Source: JASUTC01 sp035447925 (lineage in GTDB: Bacteria > Thermotogota > Thermotogae > MWEM01). Taken from it: 64,000 nucleotides of DNA. The notes under the pieces are model-generated. The model saw only the letters and a list, made by a program, of their open reading frames with translations, did not search any database and had not been told where the DNA came from. This document shows positions 52,974-61,924 of this stretch, in pieces. Positions within the stretch are counted from its first letter, which is position 1, and each line of letters opens with the position of its first letter. The stretch covers positions 124,001 to 188,000 of the forward strand of contig DAOTHY010000001.1 in assembly GCA_035447925.1 (NCBI GenBank). Direction: 5' to 3'. The position numbers and the translations under genes were made by a program.

Positions 52974-53537
52974 TCATTCATACCAGCCTATCATGCAAAC
53001 CGTGCTTTTTTGAGGTGTTAACATTCCAGAGAGTGAATGAGCTTTAACAATTTTGCATTCTAAAAAACGAATAATTTTATTATTTTCTGTCAGCGCTACT
53101 TCAGAATATCCTGGAGAAAAACGCATGGTACCTTTTTGATGGTTCTTCCTGAGAGACAGATCAAAATGATCGTTAAGCGCTTCAATGGCCTCAGAAGCCC
53201 AAGCATCCAAAAGCATTGCTTTTGTTGTGTCTCCTGATTCATGGTAATAGTCAATACGTTCTTCAATAGATGTTCCTAATGTTGAGATAAAAAAAGTGAT
53301 GGTTTGTATCCCTTTAAATATTTTAGGGATTTGAATATCGGCAACACGGTCTGATGCTGTTGTTTGATAAATTATAATAGGCTGCACCAGTGGAATGGCT
53401 TCGATATAGATGTCATTGGTCAATAGCCTCATTGTTTTATTCAGTTCATGGTCGCGTTGCTTAAAACCGGCTCTTAAAAGAAACAATTTTTTTGATGGTA
53501 AAAAATCCGCTTTTTTAGGGTAAAAGTAATGAGTCAT
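52974..53537 (-). CDS. Stand-alone MetH reactivation-domain protein
   Basis: 187 aa. The stretch TMRFSPGYSEVAL carries the R-x-x-P-G-Y motif that binds SAM in the MetH activation domain; PIIIYQTTASDRVADIQIP and FFISTLGTSIEERIDYY match the rest of the fold, and LTPQKSTVCMIGWYE is the end. It would re-methylate oxidised cobalamin on MetH using SAM. A similar split arrangement is known in Thermotoga. It lies 8 bp after a tail-anchored protein and 26 bp before metF. Confidence 0.85.
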   Translation of the reverse strand: MTHYFYPKKADFLPSKKLFLLRAGFKQRDHELNKTMRLLTNDIYIEAIPLVQPIIIYQTTASDRVADIQIPKIFKGIQTITFFISTLGTSIEERIDYYHESGDTTKAMLLDAWASEAIEALNDHFDLSLRKNHQKGTMRFSPGYSEVALTENNKIIRFLECKIVKAHSLSGMLTPQKSTVCMIGWYE

Positions 53538-53545
53538 TTTTCTTC

Positions 53546-54571
53546 CTACAACAAAATAAAGATGATGATCAGTACAACGATTGTAATTAAACCCATTAAA
53601 GATGCTACAAGTAGTTGATCAAACAATTTTTCCCTTTGATTAATATGATCAGATTCAGTTCTTTCTGAAGATTTTTTCGGTAACTCATTGGGAAGAATAT
53701 CTTGAACGGGAGAATGATCTCTCAGGATATTTTTGCGCCTGTTTTTTTGCATGATTCTGATGTTCGACATGATAAAGGCTTTAGCCTCAAACCAATCATC
53801 CAAGACTATTTTTAGGAGAATGGTTCCTTTTTCTGCTGAGATGTATTCCATTGCCGTAATATAACCTTCAAAAGGGCTGTTGTTTTTTCCTTTTGCATCA
53901 AACTTATCCGGATAATTTCCCATCAACCTTTGCTGGTCTGTTTCATTGCTAAATTGGATGATGGTAATAAATATTGAATCGCCAACTTTTAAACCTCCGG
54001 CTTGATTTCCTTCCATGGGATCAACGATAGGATAAAAATCCGATAAATCCAGCAATTCTTTTCTATCTTTGGCATTTTCCAATGCTTCTTGTATCTGCAG
54101 CGTATTTTCGGTTTTCGAAGATTCCTCCGAGCTCATTTCGCTATAAGTTGAACAACCACATTCAAAGTTGATTTTGAGGTCACTGGTCCATTCATCAAAT
54201 ACATCTCTGAGCAAAGCACGTACAGAATCAGTATCTTTATTTCCAACAATAGAACTAAGTCTGTTGCTAAAATTGAGCCTTCCCCCGTTTTTATTGATGT
54301 AGGATTTTAGATAATTAGTAAAATCGTTGGTTCTTGTTAGAATATCGCCACTCCGAGCAATCAACTTTCTGTATACTGAGTTGAGGTCTTCTTTAAAGTC
54401 GTTCAAGTCTTTGTTTAGGTTGATCTTTGCAATATCCTTAAACCTTCTGGCGAAATTAATAAACTGAAAATCAAGCCGGCCTTCAACTTTTCCAAAAAAA
54501 AAGCCCAAAATAACTTCATCCGATGATTGACTTTCTGCCAAAATTTTTAATGAAAAAAAATCAAAGTCCAT
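53546..54571 (-). CDS. Tail-anchored protein of unknown function, paralog A
   Basis: 341 aa. Cytosolic region followed by one C-terminal membrane helix (last 22 residues, SLMGLITIVVLIIIFILL), so it is anchored by its tail with nothing beyond. It shares two motifs with the protein at 59283-60362: DEVILGFFFGK at 18-28 and FYPIVDPMEG at 179-188, with nearly the same spacing. A helical middle precedes ECGC at 137-140; the region after the second motif is beta-rich (KVGDSIFITII, ILLKIVLDD). It starts the metH operon. No enzyme family recognised. Confidence 0.7.
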   Translation of the reverse strand: MDFDFFSLKILAESQSSDEVILGFFFGKVEGRLDFQFINFARRFKDIAKINLNKDLNDFKEDLNSVYRKLIARSGDILTRTNDFTNYLKSYINKNGGRLNFSNRLSSIVGNKDTDSVRALLRDVFDEWTSDLKINFECGCSTYSEMSSEESSKTENTLQIQEALENAKDRKELLDLSDFYPIVDPMEGNQAGGLKVGDSIFITIIQFSNETDQQRLMGNYPDKFDAKGKNNSPFEGYITAMEYISAEKGTILLKIVLDDWFEAKAFIMSNIRIMQKNRRKNILRDHSPVQDILPNELPKKSSERTESDHINQREKLFDQLLVASLMGLITIVVLIIIFILL

Positions 54572-54607
54572 TCATACACCTTTTGATTAAAGAATCTGTT
54601 CGATGAA

Positions 54608-54616
54608 ATTATATCA
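54608..54616 (-). promoter_or_regulatory. Extended -10 promoter of the methionine operon
   Basis: Minus-strand TGATATAAT, 37 bp upstream of ATG 54571. No S-box or B12 riboswitch elements are evident in the short leader. Confidence 0.55.
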
Positions 54617-54739
54617 TGAACTGGGTGATTCTCATTCTTATCACAATCATTTACTGATGATGCCTGTATAAATACGCATGATAAACTATTTATGTTTACT
54701 AACTAATAACATAAACTTTTTATTCCGTCTGATTTAATG

Positions 54740-54748
54740 TGATAGAAT
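54740..54748 (+). promoter_or_regulatory. Extended -10 placed immediately before the MATE start
   Basis: TGATAGAAT ends 5 nt before ATG 54754, so transcription would begin at or next to the start codon. No Shine-Dalgarno is present. Confidence 0.45.
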
Positions 54749-54753
54749 CCAGC

Positions 54754-56094
54754 ATGAGTGTATATAAAAGACTTTTTAAGGTTGCATTACCTATAGCAAT
54801 TCAACAATTAATATTAAGTAGTATGAATTTCGTCGACATGTTGATGATTGGACAACTCGGTGAGGTATCCATATCGGCAGTCGGCCTTTCTAACCAGTTT
54901 TTCTTTATTTTCAATGTCGTGATGTTTGGACTGGTTTCAGGAGGATCCATTTTCATTGCGCAATTTTGGGGTACCAAGCAGGAATTTAATATTTCGAGAA
55001 CGACGAGCTTAATGCTGATTTGTTCACTGATTCTTTCGACATTCTTTTTTGTGTGTGCATTTTTCTTCCCTGAACAAACACTGAGGATTTTTTCCCCTGA
55101 TCGTGAAGTAATCAGTGAGGGAATGAAATATCTGCATGCGATCAGCTTCAGCTTTATAACATTTGGAATAACCATGACTTTCTCTTTTGTTTTAAGAAAC
55201 ACTGAAAAAGCTGTTATTCCGATGATCATCAGCATGATCGCAATCGGTTTGAATGTATTGTTGAACTATTCGCTGATATTTGGAAATTTTGGATTTCCAA
55301 AGCTTGGTATTCAGGGTGCTGGGATTGGAACTTTGTTATCCAGAATTTTCGAATTGGCTATGATTCTTAGTGTCATGTACATTAAGAAATTGCCCGGAAG
55401 GGTTCACATTGAACATTTCAAGGCTTTATCGAAATCGTTTTTTAGCCGTTTTCTCAAATATACCACTCCGACTATTTTGAACGAACTGTTTTGGTCTACC
55501 GGGTATTCCATGTACGCAATCATTTACAGTTACATGGGAACAAGGCTTTTAGCAGCTCACCGGATTATGAATAGTATCGAACATTTTTCTTTTGCAATAT
55601 TAATGGCATTATCAAATGCTGCAGCGGTTATCATTGGGCAAGAATTGGGAAAATCCTCTTTTGAAAAGGCAAAAATGATTTCAAAAAAGATTATCTATCT
55701 TGATATGTTTGTAATCACACTGCTTATCATTCCCATGATCATTTTTGCTCCTCAATTTGTTAACCTCTTTTCAGTCACCGATGAGGTAAAAAAATTATCC
55801 GTATTGCTCCTGAGACTATCCATGCTGTATTCACCCATAAAAGTATTAAATGGATTGTTTATTGTTGGTGTTTTGAGAGCAGGAGGAGATACCAAATTCT
55901 CTTTTTATGTTGAAGCTGGATGTCTTTGGCTGGTGGGTATTCCCATTTCCGCACTTGCCGGTCTTGTATTGAAATGGCCTTTTCCTGTTGTTTATTCATT
56001 ATGTATGGTTGAAGAAACAACCAAGTTTTTAATTCTGATAAAAAGATATAAAAAGAACGCTTGGTTGAAAAATGTAGTCGAAAGCATGCATTAA
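54754..56094 (+). CDS. MATE-family multidrug/cation antiporter
   Basis: 446 aa, twelve predicted membrane helices, two MatE halves (about 10-170 and 235-395). The first helix is ALPIAIQQLILSSMNFVDMLMIGQLGE and the second half starts TTPTILNELFWSTGYSMYAII. It exports drugs or metabolites in exchange for sodium or protons. The frame could open at GTG 54739, but an extended -10 overlaps that codon, so ATG 54754 was chosen, probably leaderless. Single-gene unit ended by a strong terminator. Confidence 0.9.
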   Translation: MSVYKRLFKVALPIAIQQLILSSMNFVDMLMIGQLGEVSISAVGLSNQFFFIFNVVMFGLVSGGSIFIAQFWGTKQEFNISRTTSLMLICSLILSTFFFVCAFFFPEQTLRIFSPDREVISEGMKYLHAISFSFITFGITMTFSFVLRNTEKAVIPMIISMIAIGLNVLLNYSLIFGNFGFPKLGIQGAGIGTLLSRIFELAMILSVMYIKKLPGRVHIEHFKALSKSFFSRFLKYTTPTILNELFWSTGYSMYAIIYSYMGTRLLAAHRIMNSIEHFSFAILMALSNAAAVIIGQELGKSSFEKAKMISKKIIYLDMFVITLLIIPMIIFAPQFVNLFSVTDEVKKLSVLLLRLSMLYSPIKVLNGLFIVGVLRAGGDTKFSFYVEAGCLWLVGIPISALAGLVLKWPFPVVYSLCMVEETTKFLILIKRYKKNAWLKNVVESMH

Positions 56095-56097
56095 TAG

Positions 56098-56137
56098 GAA
56101 GAATAAGAGGGAATGAATTACCCTCTTATTCTTCTTT
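56098..56137. terminator. Bidirectional terminator between the MATE and secreted-protein genes
   Basis: GAAGAATAAGAGGG (56098-56111) pairs perfectly with CCCTCTTATTCTTC (56121-56134) around a 9-nt loop, with A/T runs outside. It sits between two convergent genes. Confidence 0.9.
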
Positions 56138-56142
56138 GAATA

Positions 56143-57666
56143 TTAATAAAAAAGAAATTGTCTGGTAAGCACGACCTCTTCATCGACATAAAAATTGATT
56201 TTCCAAATCCCTTTTAAAGAATCATCCAAAGCCGAAGTATTCAACCAAGACCAGACATTGTAGTTCCGTATTGTTTTATATCCCAAATCCATAGCTGAAT
56301 CCAGATTCAGTGTAATGATTTGATCGAAGACCTCGCCGGTCGGTTTAATCCATTCCCAGGATAATTGATGTGCTTTTTGGTATTCTTCTATGGTGATTAA
56401 AATATAAATCTTTTCATCGTTTTTGGAAAATCTCAGCTTTGAATCCACTGCTTTACCATCTTTGATCTTAGAACAGAATTCATAATGGCTGATAAAAAGT
56501 TTTTCCCGTTCCAATGAAATATCTGTTGCAATTTCTTCTACGATTTGTAAAGTTTCACTGACAGCTATCGTTTGATAACTGTCGTTGTCAAACATTTTGA
56601 TTTGATAATTGCCGATTTCACTTGGCCCGATAAAAGAGATTTCACCGTCACTTAATCCATTCAGATACTGCCACGACAAATAGTCTGTATTTTCAGAATT
56701 CTCACGATAAATACCGATCCAATCTCTTGTGGTATTAGCCGGTGCATTTTTAAACGTTACTTGAATCTCTTCCCCGGGATAAAAAATCTTCTTGTTCATA
56801 GTAATGACTGGTAGTGATTCAACCGGTTTTTTGACTTCAAAAGAGACAAAAGCCAGTTCCCTTCCGTTAAAGTCCGTATCATGTAGACGAATATCGAACA
56901 TTCCCTCTTCAAGGGGTGCTTTCAAGGATAATTTTCCATTATTTTCGTTGATATAAATGAAATTTAAATCGTGTTTGTCATTTTCTGATTCATCTCCATG
57001 AGCAACATCAGAGGGGATAATTCCTATCCAAGGGCTTGTTTGTAAGATATTTTCTTTGACCTGATACTCAAATTCGATTAGTGCTTCGGGTCGATATTCT
57101 GCATTTTCAGAATTGAGTAATGTAATTTGTGCGCTATCCACTTCAGTATCATCGATTGGGCGCTTTTCTGGAATAATGTCAACCGATGCAATGATATGAT
57201 TGAGCATAGCTCTATCTTTATACATATTTGTTCCTGTGGCAAGTCCAAAAACCATGAATTCATCATAATCATCAGATGGTGGAAAATAACTCAGTGTAAA
57301 CCATATTCTTTTTCCTTGATTATCAATTATTCCTTCGTAGTAATCTCTTTCCATCCCGTTCAGATAATTTTTTGCGTGAATCTGTACCTCTGTTGAAGCA
57401 TCATTGCTCATTTCAGATATCATATTCAAAGCAAAGCCCTTTTGAGTTACAACCGCAAATATTGCCCCTTGAGAAATTTCATTTTCTGATCCTAATTCTC
57501 CTTTGAAGTAGACTGTACCTGGCATGAACTGTTTATCATACAAGGGCCAATCATCTGGTATTTTCCAGGTCACAAATTCATGTTCTTTGGTGATAAAATT
57601 TTCTGAGCCGATTGCCGTAATTATCACAATGAATAGCAATAGAATAAAGATCAAGTTCTTTTTCAT
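56143..57666 (-). CDS. Secreted protein with two repeated beta-sandwich domains
   Basis: 507 aa from ATG 57666, where the signal peptide MKKNLIFILLLFIVIITAIG begins (AAGGAGAG about 11 bases upstream). The first 170 residues are alpha/beta (WKIPDDWPLYDKQFMPGTVY). Two domains of about 95-100 residues repeat the pattern S/R-x-WIGI (SPWIGIIPSD; RDWIGIYREN) and end in a D-N/D-aromatic turn (IRLHDTDFNG; IKMFDNDSYQ). They resemble SKICH-like immunoglobulin folds. The last 100 residues are another beta-rich module. No lipobox. Last gene of the radical SAM / satP unit; 77-bp gap ahead of it. Confidence 0.6.
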   Translation of the reverse strand: MKKNLIFILLLFIVIITAIGSENFITKEHEFVTWKIPDDWPLYDKQFMPGTVYFKGELGSENEISQGAIFAVVTQKGFALNMISEMSNDASTEVQIHAKNYLNGMERDYYEGIIDNQGKRIWFTLSYFPPSDDYDEFMVFGLATGTNMYKDRAMLNHIIASVDIIPEKRPIDDTEVDSAQITLLNSENAEYRPEALIEFEYQVKENILQTSPWIGIIPSDVAHGDESENDKHDLNFIYINENNGKLSLKAPLEEGMFDIRLHDTDFNGRELAFVSFEVKKPVESLPVITMNKKIFYPGEEIQVTFKNAPANTTRDWIGIYRENSENTDYLSWQYLNGLSDGEISFIGPSEIGNYQIKMFDNDSYQTIAVSETLQIVEEIATDISLEREKLFISHYEFCSKIKDGKAVDSKLRFSKNDEKIYILITIEEYQKAHQLSWEWIKPTGEVFDQIITLNLDSAMDLGYKTIRNYNVWSWLNTSALDDSLKGIWKINFYVDEEVVLTRQFLFY

Positions 57667-57743
57667 ACGAAAATCACTCTCCTTAAATGTTTGTTTTTTT
57701 CGGGCGTAAAAGAACTTTAAAAGTAAATCAATTGGCAATGATA

Positions 57744-58334
57744 TTATTCTCCAGGAAATATTGGTAAAACGGTTCTTTTATTTGCCTCATTTAAAACTTC
57801 AGCCAAAGCCAAATAGATAGCAAGTGTCCCACACAAAATTCCCACAAATCCTGCAATGGTTTTAATCACACTGTTGGAAAGGAAATCGGCTAGACTTAGC
57901 AGGAAGAAAAGCAAAGCAAGTGAAAAAAAGACAGATTGAAGAATTTTGTTTGTTTTAAAAGTACCAAAAAACATGCCCAATGTGAATATACCCCAAAGTA
58001 ACAGATAAAAACCCATAGAAATATCAGATGGAGCTGATATCCCCTTTATTCCAGGCAGCATCCATATGCCAACTAAAGACAACCAGAATAAGCCATACGC
58101 CGTGAAAGCAACATTCCCAAAAGTGTTTCCTTTTTTCCATTCTAAAAGTCCTGCAAATACTTGAGCCATGCCGCCAACAAAAATCCCCATGGCAATAATC
58201 ACACTATCCAGTTCAAAAAGTCCGACATTGTGTAAATTTAATAGTACGGTTGTCATTCCAAAGCCTAAAAGGCCCAACGGTGCGGGATTAGAAGTTGTAT
58301 CTTCTACTTTGATTTGATTGTTGATTGTGTTCAC
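57744..58334 (-). CDS. satP: SatP/GPR1-FUN34-YaaH family acetate/succinate transporter
   Basis: 196 aa, six membrane helices. The family signature NPAPLGL is at 16-22, and FAGLLEWKKGNTFGNVAFTAYGLFWLS is the following conserved region. It imports or exports acetate and succinate. The GTG start has GAGGTG five bases upstream. It follows the radical SAM gene with no gap. Its role with the radical SAM enzymes is not obvious; fermentative acetate handling is a plain alternative. Confidence 0.92.
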   Translation of the reverse strand: MNTINNQIKVEDTTSNPAPLGLLGFGMTTVLLNLHNVGLFELDSVIIAMGIFVGGMAQVFAGLLEWKKGNTFGNVAFTAYGLFWLSLVGIWMLPGIKGISAPSDISMGFYLLLWGIFTLGMFFGTFKTNKILQSVFFSLALLFFLLSLADFLSNSVIKTIAGFVGILCGTLAIYLALAEVLNEANKRTVLPIFPGE

Positions 58335-59264
58335 TCATACACCTCTTTTTGATTTTATTCTGAAAAACAGCTTATCTTCATAATTGATTTTTTCTACTGC
58401 TTGATCTTCTGCCAATTGATTAAGTATATTTTTGGTATTTTCATCTCTTGTTTGGCAAAATCTGATTATACTTGTTTGATCCAGTGGATGCCTTGTAATG
58501 ATGTCTAGAATGGCTTGATAGGTGTCATTCGTATGACTGAACAGATCAGTATCAGGTATTTCAATGTTTTCATTTGATTTAAAAAGGCTTCTGAGATTTT
58601 CCACAAAATCTGAGGGACATCGTTGAACCCATGGTTCAGCTGGAGGCCTGACGGGGGTATTAATGAAACATTTATCGGGGTTCAATTCGTTGATCTTTTT
58701 AGTCAGTAAGGACATATTATTACCCTGATCTGTTATTCCTTTAACACACATGACTTCCAAATAAAATTCACCTCGGTAATTCTCACGGAATTTTTTCATT
58801 CCGTTGAACATCTTTTCGAAAGTGATCTGCTTAATTGGCCGATTTAATGTGGTAAAACTTTCTTCATCCCATGCGTCAAGGGTCGGCATGACAATGTCAG
58901 CTGCCAAGCAGTCGTTATGAACTTGCTCCAGATAAAGCAAAGAGCCATTAGTAATAAGCGCTACAGGTTTGTCAAAATTTTTTTTAATTCTTTCAATTAA
59001 CTGGCCGAGTGGATGATATAATGTGGGTTCGCCTTCGCCAACCAGAGTTATCACATCAAATTGATCGCTTTTATCTTGATAAACCATTAATTGCTCAAGG
59101 AGATCATCGATCTTGAAATACTCTTTTCTTTGCATTGTCATGTTTTTAGTTCTTCCGAGTTGGCAATATACACAAGAATAAGTACAGGTACTAATGGGTA
59201 TAGGACTTATTCCGAGAGATCTTCCCAATCTTCTCGAAGGAACGATTCCAAAAATGTTGTTCAT
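58335..59264 (-). CDS. Radical SAM protein, predicted Fe-S oxidoreductase
   Basis: 309 aa. Opens FGIVPSRRLGRSLGISPIP, with cluster ligands C27, C31 and C34 (STCTYSCVYCQLG). GEGEPTLYHPLG is the GGE-like SAM-binding motif. The C-terminal region (FRIKSKRG end) has a winged-helix-like segment (LDQTSIIRFCQTRD). The family occurs widely in anaerobes and has no firm substrate. It precedes satP directly and follows the tail-anchored paralog by 18 bp. Confidence 0.8.
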   Translation of the reverse strand: MNNIFGIVPSRRLGRSLGISPIPISTCTYSCVYCQLGRTKNMTMQRKEYFKIDDLLEQLMVYQDKSDQFDVITLVGEGEPTLYHPLGQLIERIKKNFDKPVALITNGSLLYLEQVHNDCLAADIVMPTLDAWDEESFTTLNRPIKQITFEKMFNGMKKFRENYRGEFYLEVMCVKGITDQGNNMSLLTKKINELNPDKCFINTPVRPPAEPWVQRCPSDFVENLRSLFKSNENIEIPDTDLFSHTNDTYQAILDIITRHPLDQTSIIRFCQTRDENTKNILNQLAEDQAVEKINYEDKLFFRIKSKRGV

Positions 59265-59282
59265 CTTTTCACGACCTTCCGT

Positions 59283-60362
59283 TTACTTTTTTGACAACAG
59301 ATCGCTTATCAGTGCGATTAATGCGATGCTGCCACCCAATATAACCAAAATCAGCATCAGATCAGCAAATTTAAATCTTGCCTTTTCCTTAAGTTTTCTG
59401 ATAACATGGGTTTCCTTTTTAATTCTATTCGGAAATACCCTTTCTTCTCCGGTCGGGATAGTATCTTCCTCTTCAGGAACAGGAGGTAATAGGTTTCTCT
59501 TAAAAATAAGCGTATTGTTAAGTTTTAAGGATCTTAGCATGATGGAATAAGCGCATAAGTCATCCATAAGCCTCACTTTTACCAAAACGTAGGTATCTTT
59601 CTTGCCAGTCAGCAATTCCTTGGATACAATATCAGCCTCAATTGGTTTGAGGTATCCTTCTTTGACATCTAAATAATCCTGATAGTGGTTTTTTACAATC
59701 GTTTCTGTTTGCTCGTCTGGATAAGAAAGAATCGTGATTTTCAATGGAGTTCCTACTTCAAAAGCATCAATGGGTATTCCTTGAATAGGGTCTATTAATG
59801 GATAGAATTCAGCCATTTTTGATAATTCGAAATAATTTGTAAAATTTTCTTTTTCCGGGAAGAATTCAGCGCTTTCAAGTACCTTTTTTGAATAATCTTC
59901 TGCCGAAAAAAATTCAATCTTAAATTGTAATTCTTTTTTTTCCACCCAATAATCAAATAATCCGAGAAGCTCCATGTTAATTTCATCAAGATCATTTTGT
60001 TGAGACAGATGTGATAATCTTTTTGAAAAGCGTTCTAACCCGCCTATTTTTTGGAACTGAATGGTAACATATTCCATCAGTTTGGCACTTCTATCGACAA
60101 TCTCAGGATGATCAGGTACTAGCTTATTAACGGTTTTTGTCAACTCTTCCTTAAAATGTAGATGAGGATTGTGGTTGATATTGGGTAATAGTTTTTGAAC
60201 CGATGCCGGGAAGTTGTAAAAGATAAATTCCAGGTTTTCATTCTTCTTCCCAAAAAAATATCCAACAATAATCTCGTCTAATGAGGTGCATTTCAGAAAG
60301 ATTTGTGTTGCGAAAATATCAAATTCATGGATGGGCTTTTGATTGAGTTCATTACTATCCAT
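59283..60362 (-). CDS. Tail-anchored protein of unknown function, paralog B
   Basis: 359 aa from ATG 60362 (GGGGG nine bases upstream). Same layout as 53546-54571: motif DEIIVGYFFGK at 29-39, motif FYPLIDPIQG at about 186-195, and a C-terminal helix (ADLMLILVILGGSIALIALI) with only a few residues after it. The C-terminal half is beta-rich (VGTPLKITILSYPDEQ, DTYVLVKVRLMDD). The start overlaps the preceding radical SAM stop by 8 bp, and a second radical SAM gene follows 18 bp later. Shared spacing of both motifs argues for paralogy with protein A. No known enzyme motif. Confidence 0.7.
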   Translation of the reverse strand: MDSNELNQKPIHEFDIFATQIFLKCTSLDEIIVGYFFGKKNENLEFIFYNFPASVQKLLPNINHNPHLHFKEELTKTVNKLVPDHPEIVDRSAKLMEYVTIQFQKIGGLERFSKRLSHLSQQNDLDEINMELLGLFDYWVEKKELQFKIEFFSAEDYSKKVLESAEFFPEKENFTNYFELSKMAEFYPLIDPIQGIPIDAFEVGTPLKITILSYPDEQTETIVKNHYQDYLDVKEGYLKPIEADIVSKELLTGKKDTYVLVKVRLMDDLCAYSIMLRSLKLNNTLIFKRNLLPPVPEEEDTIPTGEERVFPNRIKKETHVIRKLKEKARFKFADLMLILVILGGSIALIALISDLLSKK

Positions 60363-61854
60363 TATCGAGAACCCCCGTAATAGACCTGTAGCCATGATCA
60401 GTTACCCTTATATTGACTATTGTTGAAGGCTGAATCTTCTGTCGAATACCGATCAGGATGGCATAGGTGCCTAGTTTTCTTCCGAATGATACATTTCCTT
60501 TATTATATTCAATGATAACATCTTTTATGAGTGTGCCGTAAGGAAATACCATTTTTAACATCGGTTTGTCAATTTCTTCCCGAACTTTTTCTTTAAACTT
60601 TCTAAATTCTCTAGGATAGGATTTCAATTTCTTGTTTTTTGAGTAATCATACAAGGGGGTATCAGGAAAGACCATGGCTCTTCTAATATTGATCCTTCGT
60701 AACAAAATCTTCCGATCCAGCAGTCTTTTGAGATATTCAAAGTTGATATCATAGGTACTAGGGGTTTCTGAGATCAATCCGAAAAGCAGATTAATTCCGG
60801 GCAATAATGAGGGAATACCCTCTTTCAAAAACCCCCCAATACGGTTTACCTTAGAACAAGCCTCTATGATAGCTTGTGGTTCTATAGAAAGATTATTATG
60901 TTTAATCACATTATCATCAAAACTTTCTACACCGAATGACAAACAATCACCGGAAGTGTTGTGAGTGGAGATGAGTTCTATCCCTTTTTCTGAAACCTCA
61001 GGATATCGTTGAATAAAACCCGGATTCGCATTATCGGTGTGTAGCATACTTAATGATGGACACAATTTCCGTATCCCGCAGTACAATTTTTCTAAGTAAG
61101 AAGAGTTGGTATCGTGGATTGAATAACCATAAGCCAGAATATTGGCAGCACGGCCCAATCGAAAAAATCTTGCTCCGTGCATAGTCAATGCCTCAATCTC
61201 ATCCAAAATATCCTCGGGTTTTCTTTCTGTGTATTGACCATATAAAAGGGGTTCAGTACAAAAAGAGCAATGTGTGGATCTTTCGCATCCCTTGGAAACT
61301 TCTATTTCACAGATTAGATTTGGGAAATTTGGGTGTTTTTCAATAACCTGAGCGCCAAGAGGAGCAATTCTTTTTAAGACTTCTCCGTTAGCGGAAATTG
61401 ATTCTTCAGGGAGATCTCCTTTTAAAAGATGAAATAAAAAGGTTTCTAGATTACCGGTAACAGGGCAATCGTATAATTTGTTTAGATTTTGGATAATATG
61501 AGCGTTTTTACCCCCTTCGCTTGTATAGCCGATAGTAAAGGGACCTTTATAAATTTTTAGAGGCTTAGGAGCAGATTGGGATATCTTCTCCAATTCATGA
61601 TATTTTAAGGGATTACCACCAATATATTTTCCCGGAACACTGACACCGCCGATTAATACCAAATGGTCAAAAGTATTGAGGTGTTCCCAAAGATCATTGG
61701 TCCTTATTTGATCGATAGTGTAATATTCCGGCTGAACACCATAATAAATATAACATCCATAAGCATATCGACATAAAGGGGATATGTATGGTGGGACACC
61801 AAATTGAGCGGGTTCATCTAGATAACCATCAATGATACAAATCTTTTCTGACAT
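60355..61854 (-). CDS. Radical SAM protein with C-terminal TRAM-like domain
   Basis: 499 aa from ATG 61854 (AGAGGT six bases upstream). N-terminal 180 residues look like a B12-binding-like Rossmann fold (HLVLIGGVSVPGKYIGGNP). The radical SAM cluster has a spaced motif C190-x5-C196-x2-C199 (KGCERSTHCSFCTEP) instead of CxxxCxxC. The last 60 residues (TYAILIGIRQKI, IVNIRVTDHGYRS) resemble a TRAM RNA-binding barrel. This combination recalls archaeal and thermophile radical SAM proteins of unknown function. First gene of a five-gene unit. Confidence 0.75.
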   Translation of the reverse strand: MSEKICIIDGYLDEPAQFGVPPYISPLCRYAYGCYIYYGVQPEYYTIDQIRTNDLWEHLNTFDHLVLIGGVSVPGKYIGGNPLKYHELEKISQSAPKPLKIYKGPFTIGYTSEGGKNAHIIQNLNKLYDCPVTGNLETFLFHLLKGDLPEESISANGEVLKRIAPLGAQVIEKHPNFPNLICEIEVSKGCERSTHCSFCTEPLLYGQYTERKPEDILDEIEALTMHGARFFRLGRAANILAYGYSIHDTNSSYLEKLYCGIRKLCPSLSMLHTDNANPGFIQRYPEVSEKGIELISTHNTSGDCLSFGVESFDDNVIKHNNLSIEPQAIIEACSKVNRIGGFLKEGIPSLLPGINLLFGLISETPSTYDINFEYLKRLLDRKILLRRINIRRAMVFPDTPLYDYSKNKKLKSYPREFRKFKEKVREEIDKPMLKMVFPYGTLIKDVIIEYNKGNVSFGRKLGTYAILIGIRQKIQPSTIVNIRVTDHGYRSITGVLDNG

Positions 61855-61883
61855 AGGATGACCTCTTTTAGTTATACTGGTAT

Positions 61884-61892
61884 ATTTTACCA
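61884..61892 (-). promoter_or_regulatory. Extended -10 promoter of the radical SAM / tail-anchored operon
   Basis: Minus-strand TGGTAAAAT, 30 bp upstream of ATG 61854. Confidence 0.5.
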
Positions 61893-61924
61893 TTAAGGAA
61901 TGAATTTGCCAAAAATATGTCTAT

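Noticed and set aside
54572..54739. An S-box or cobalamin riboswitch ahead of the metH operon
   Set aside because: The leader from the predicted start of transcription to ATG 54571 is about 30 nt, too short for either.
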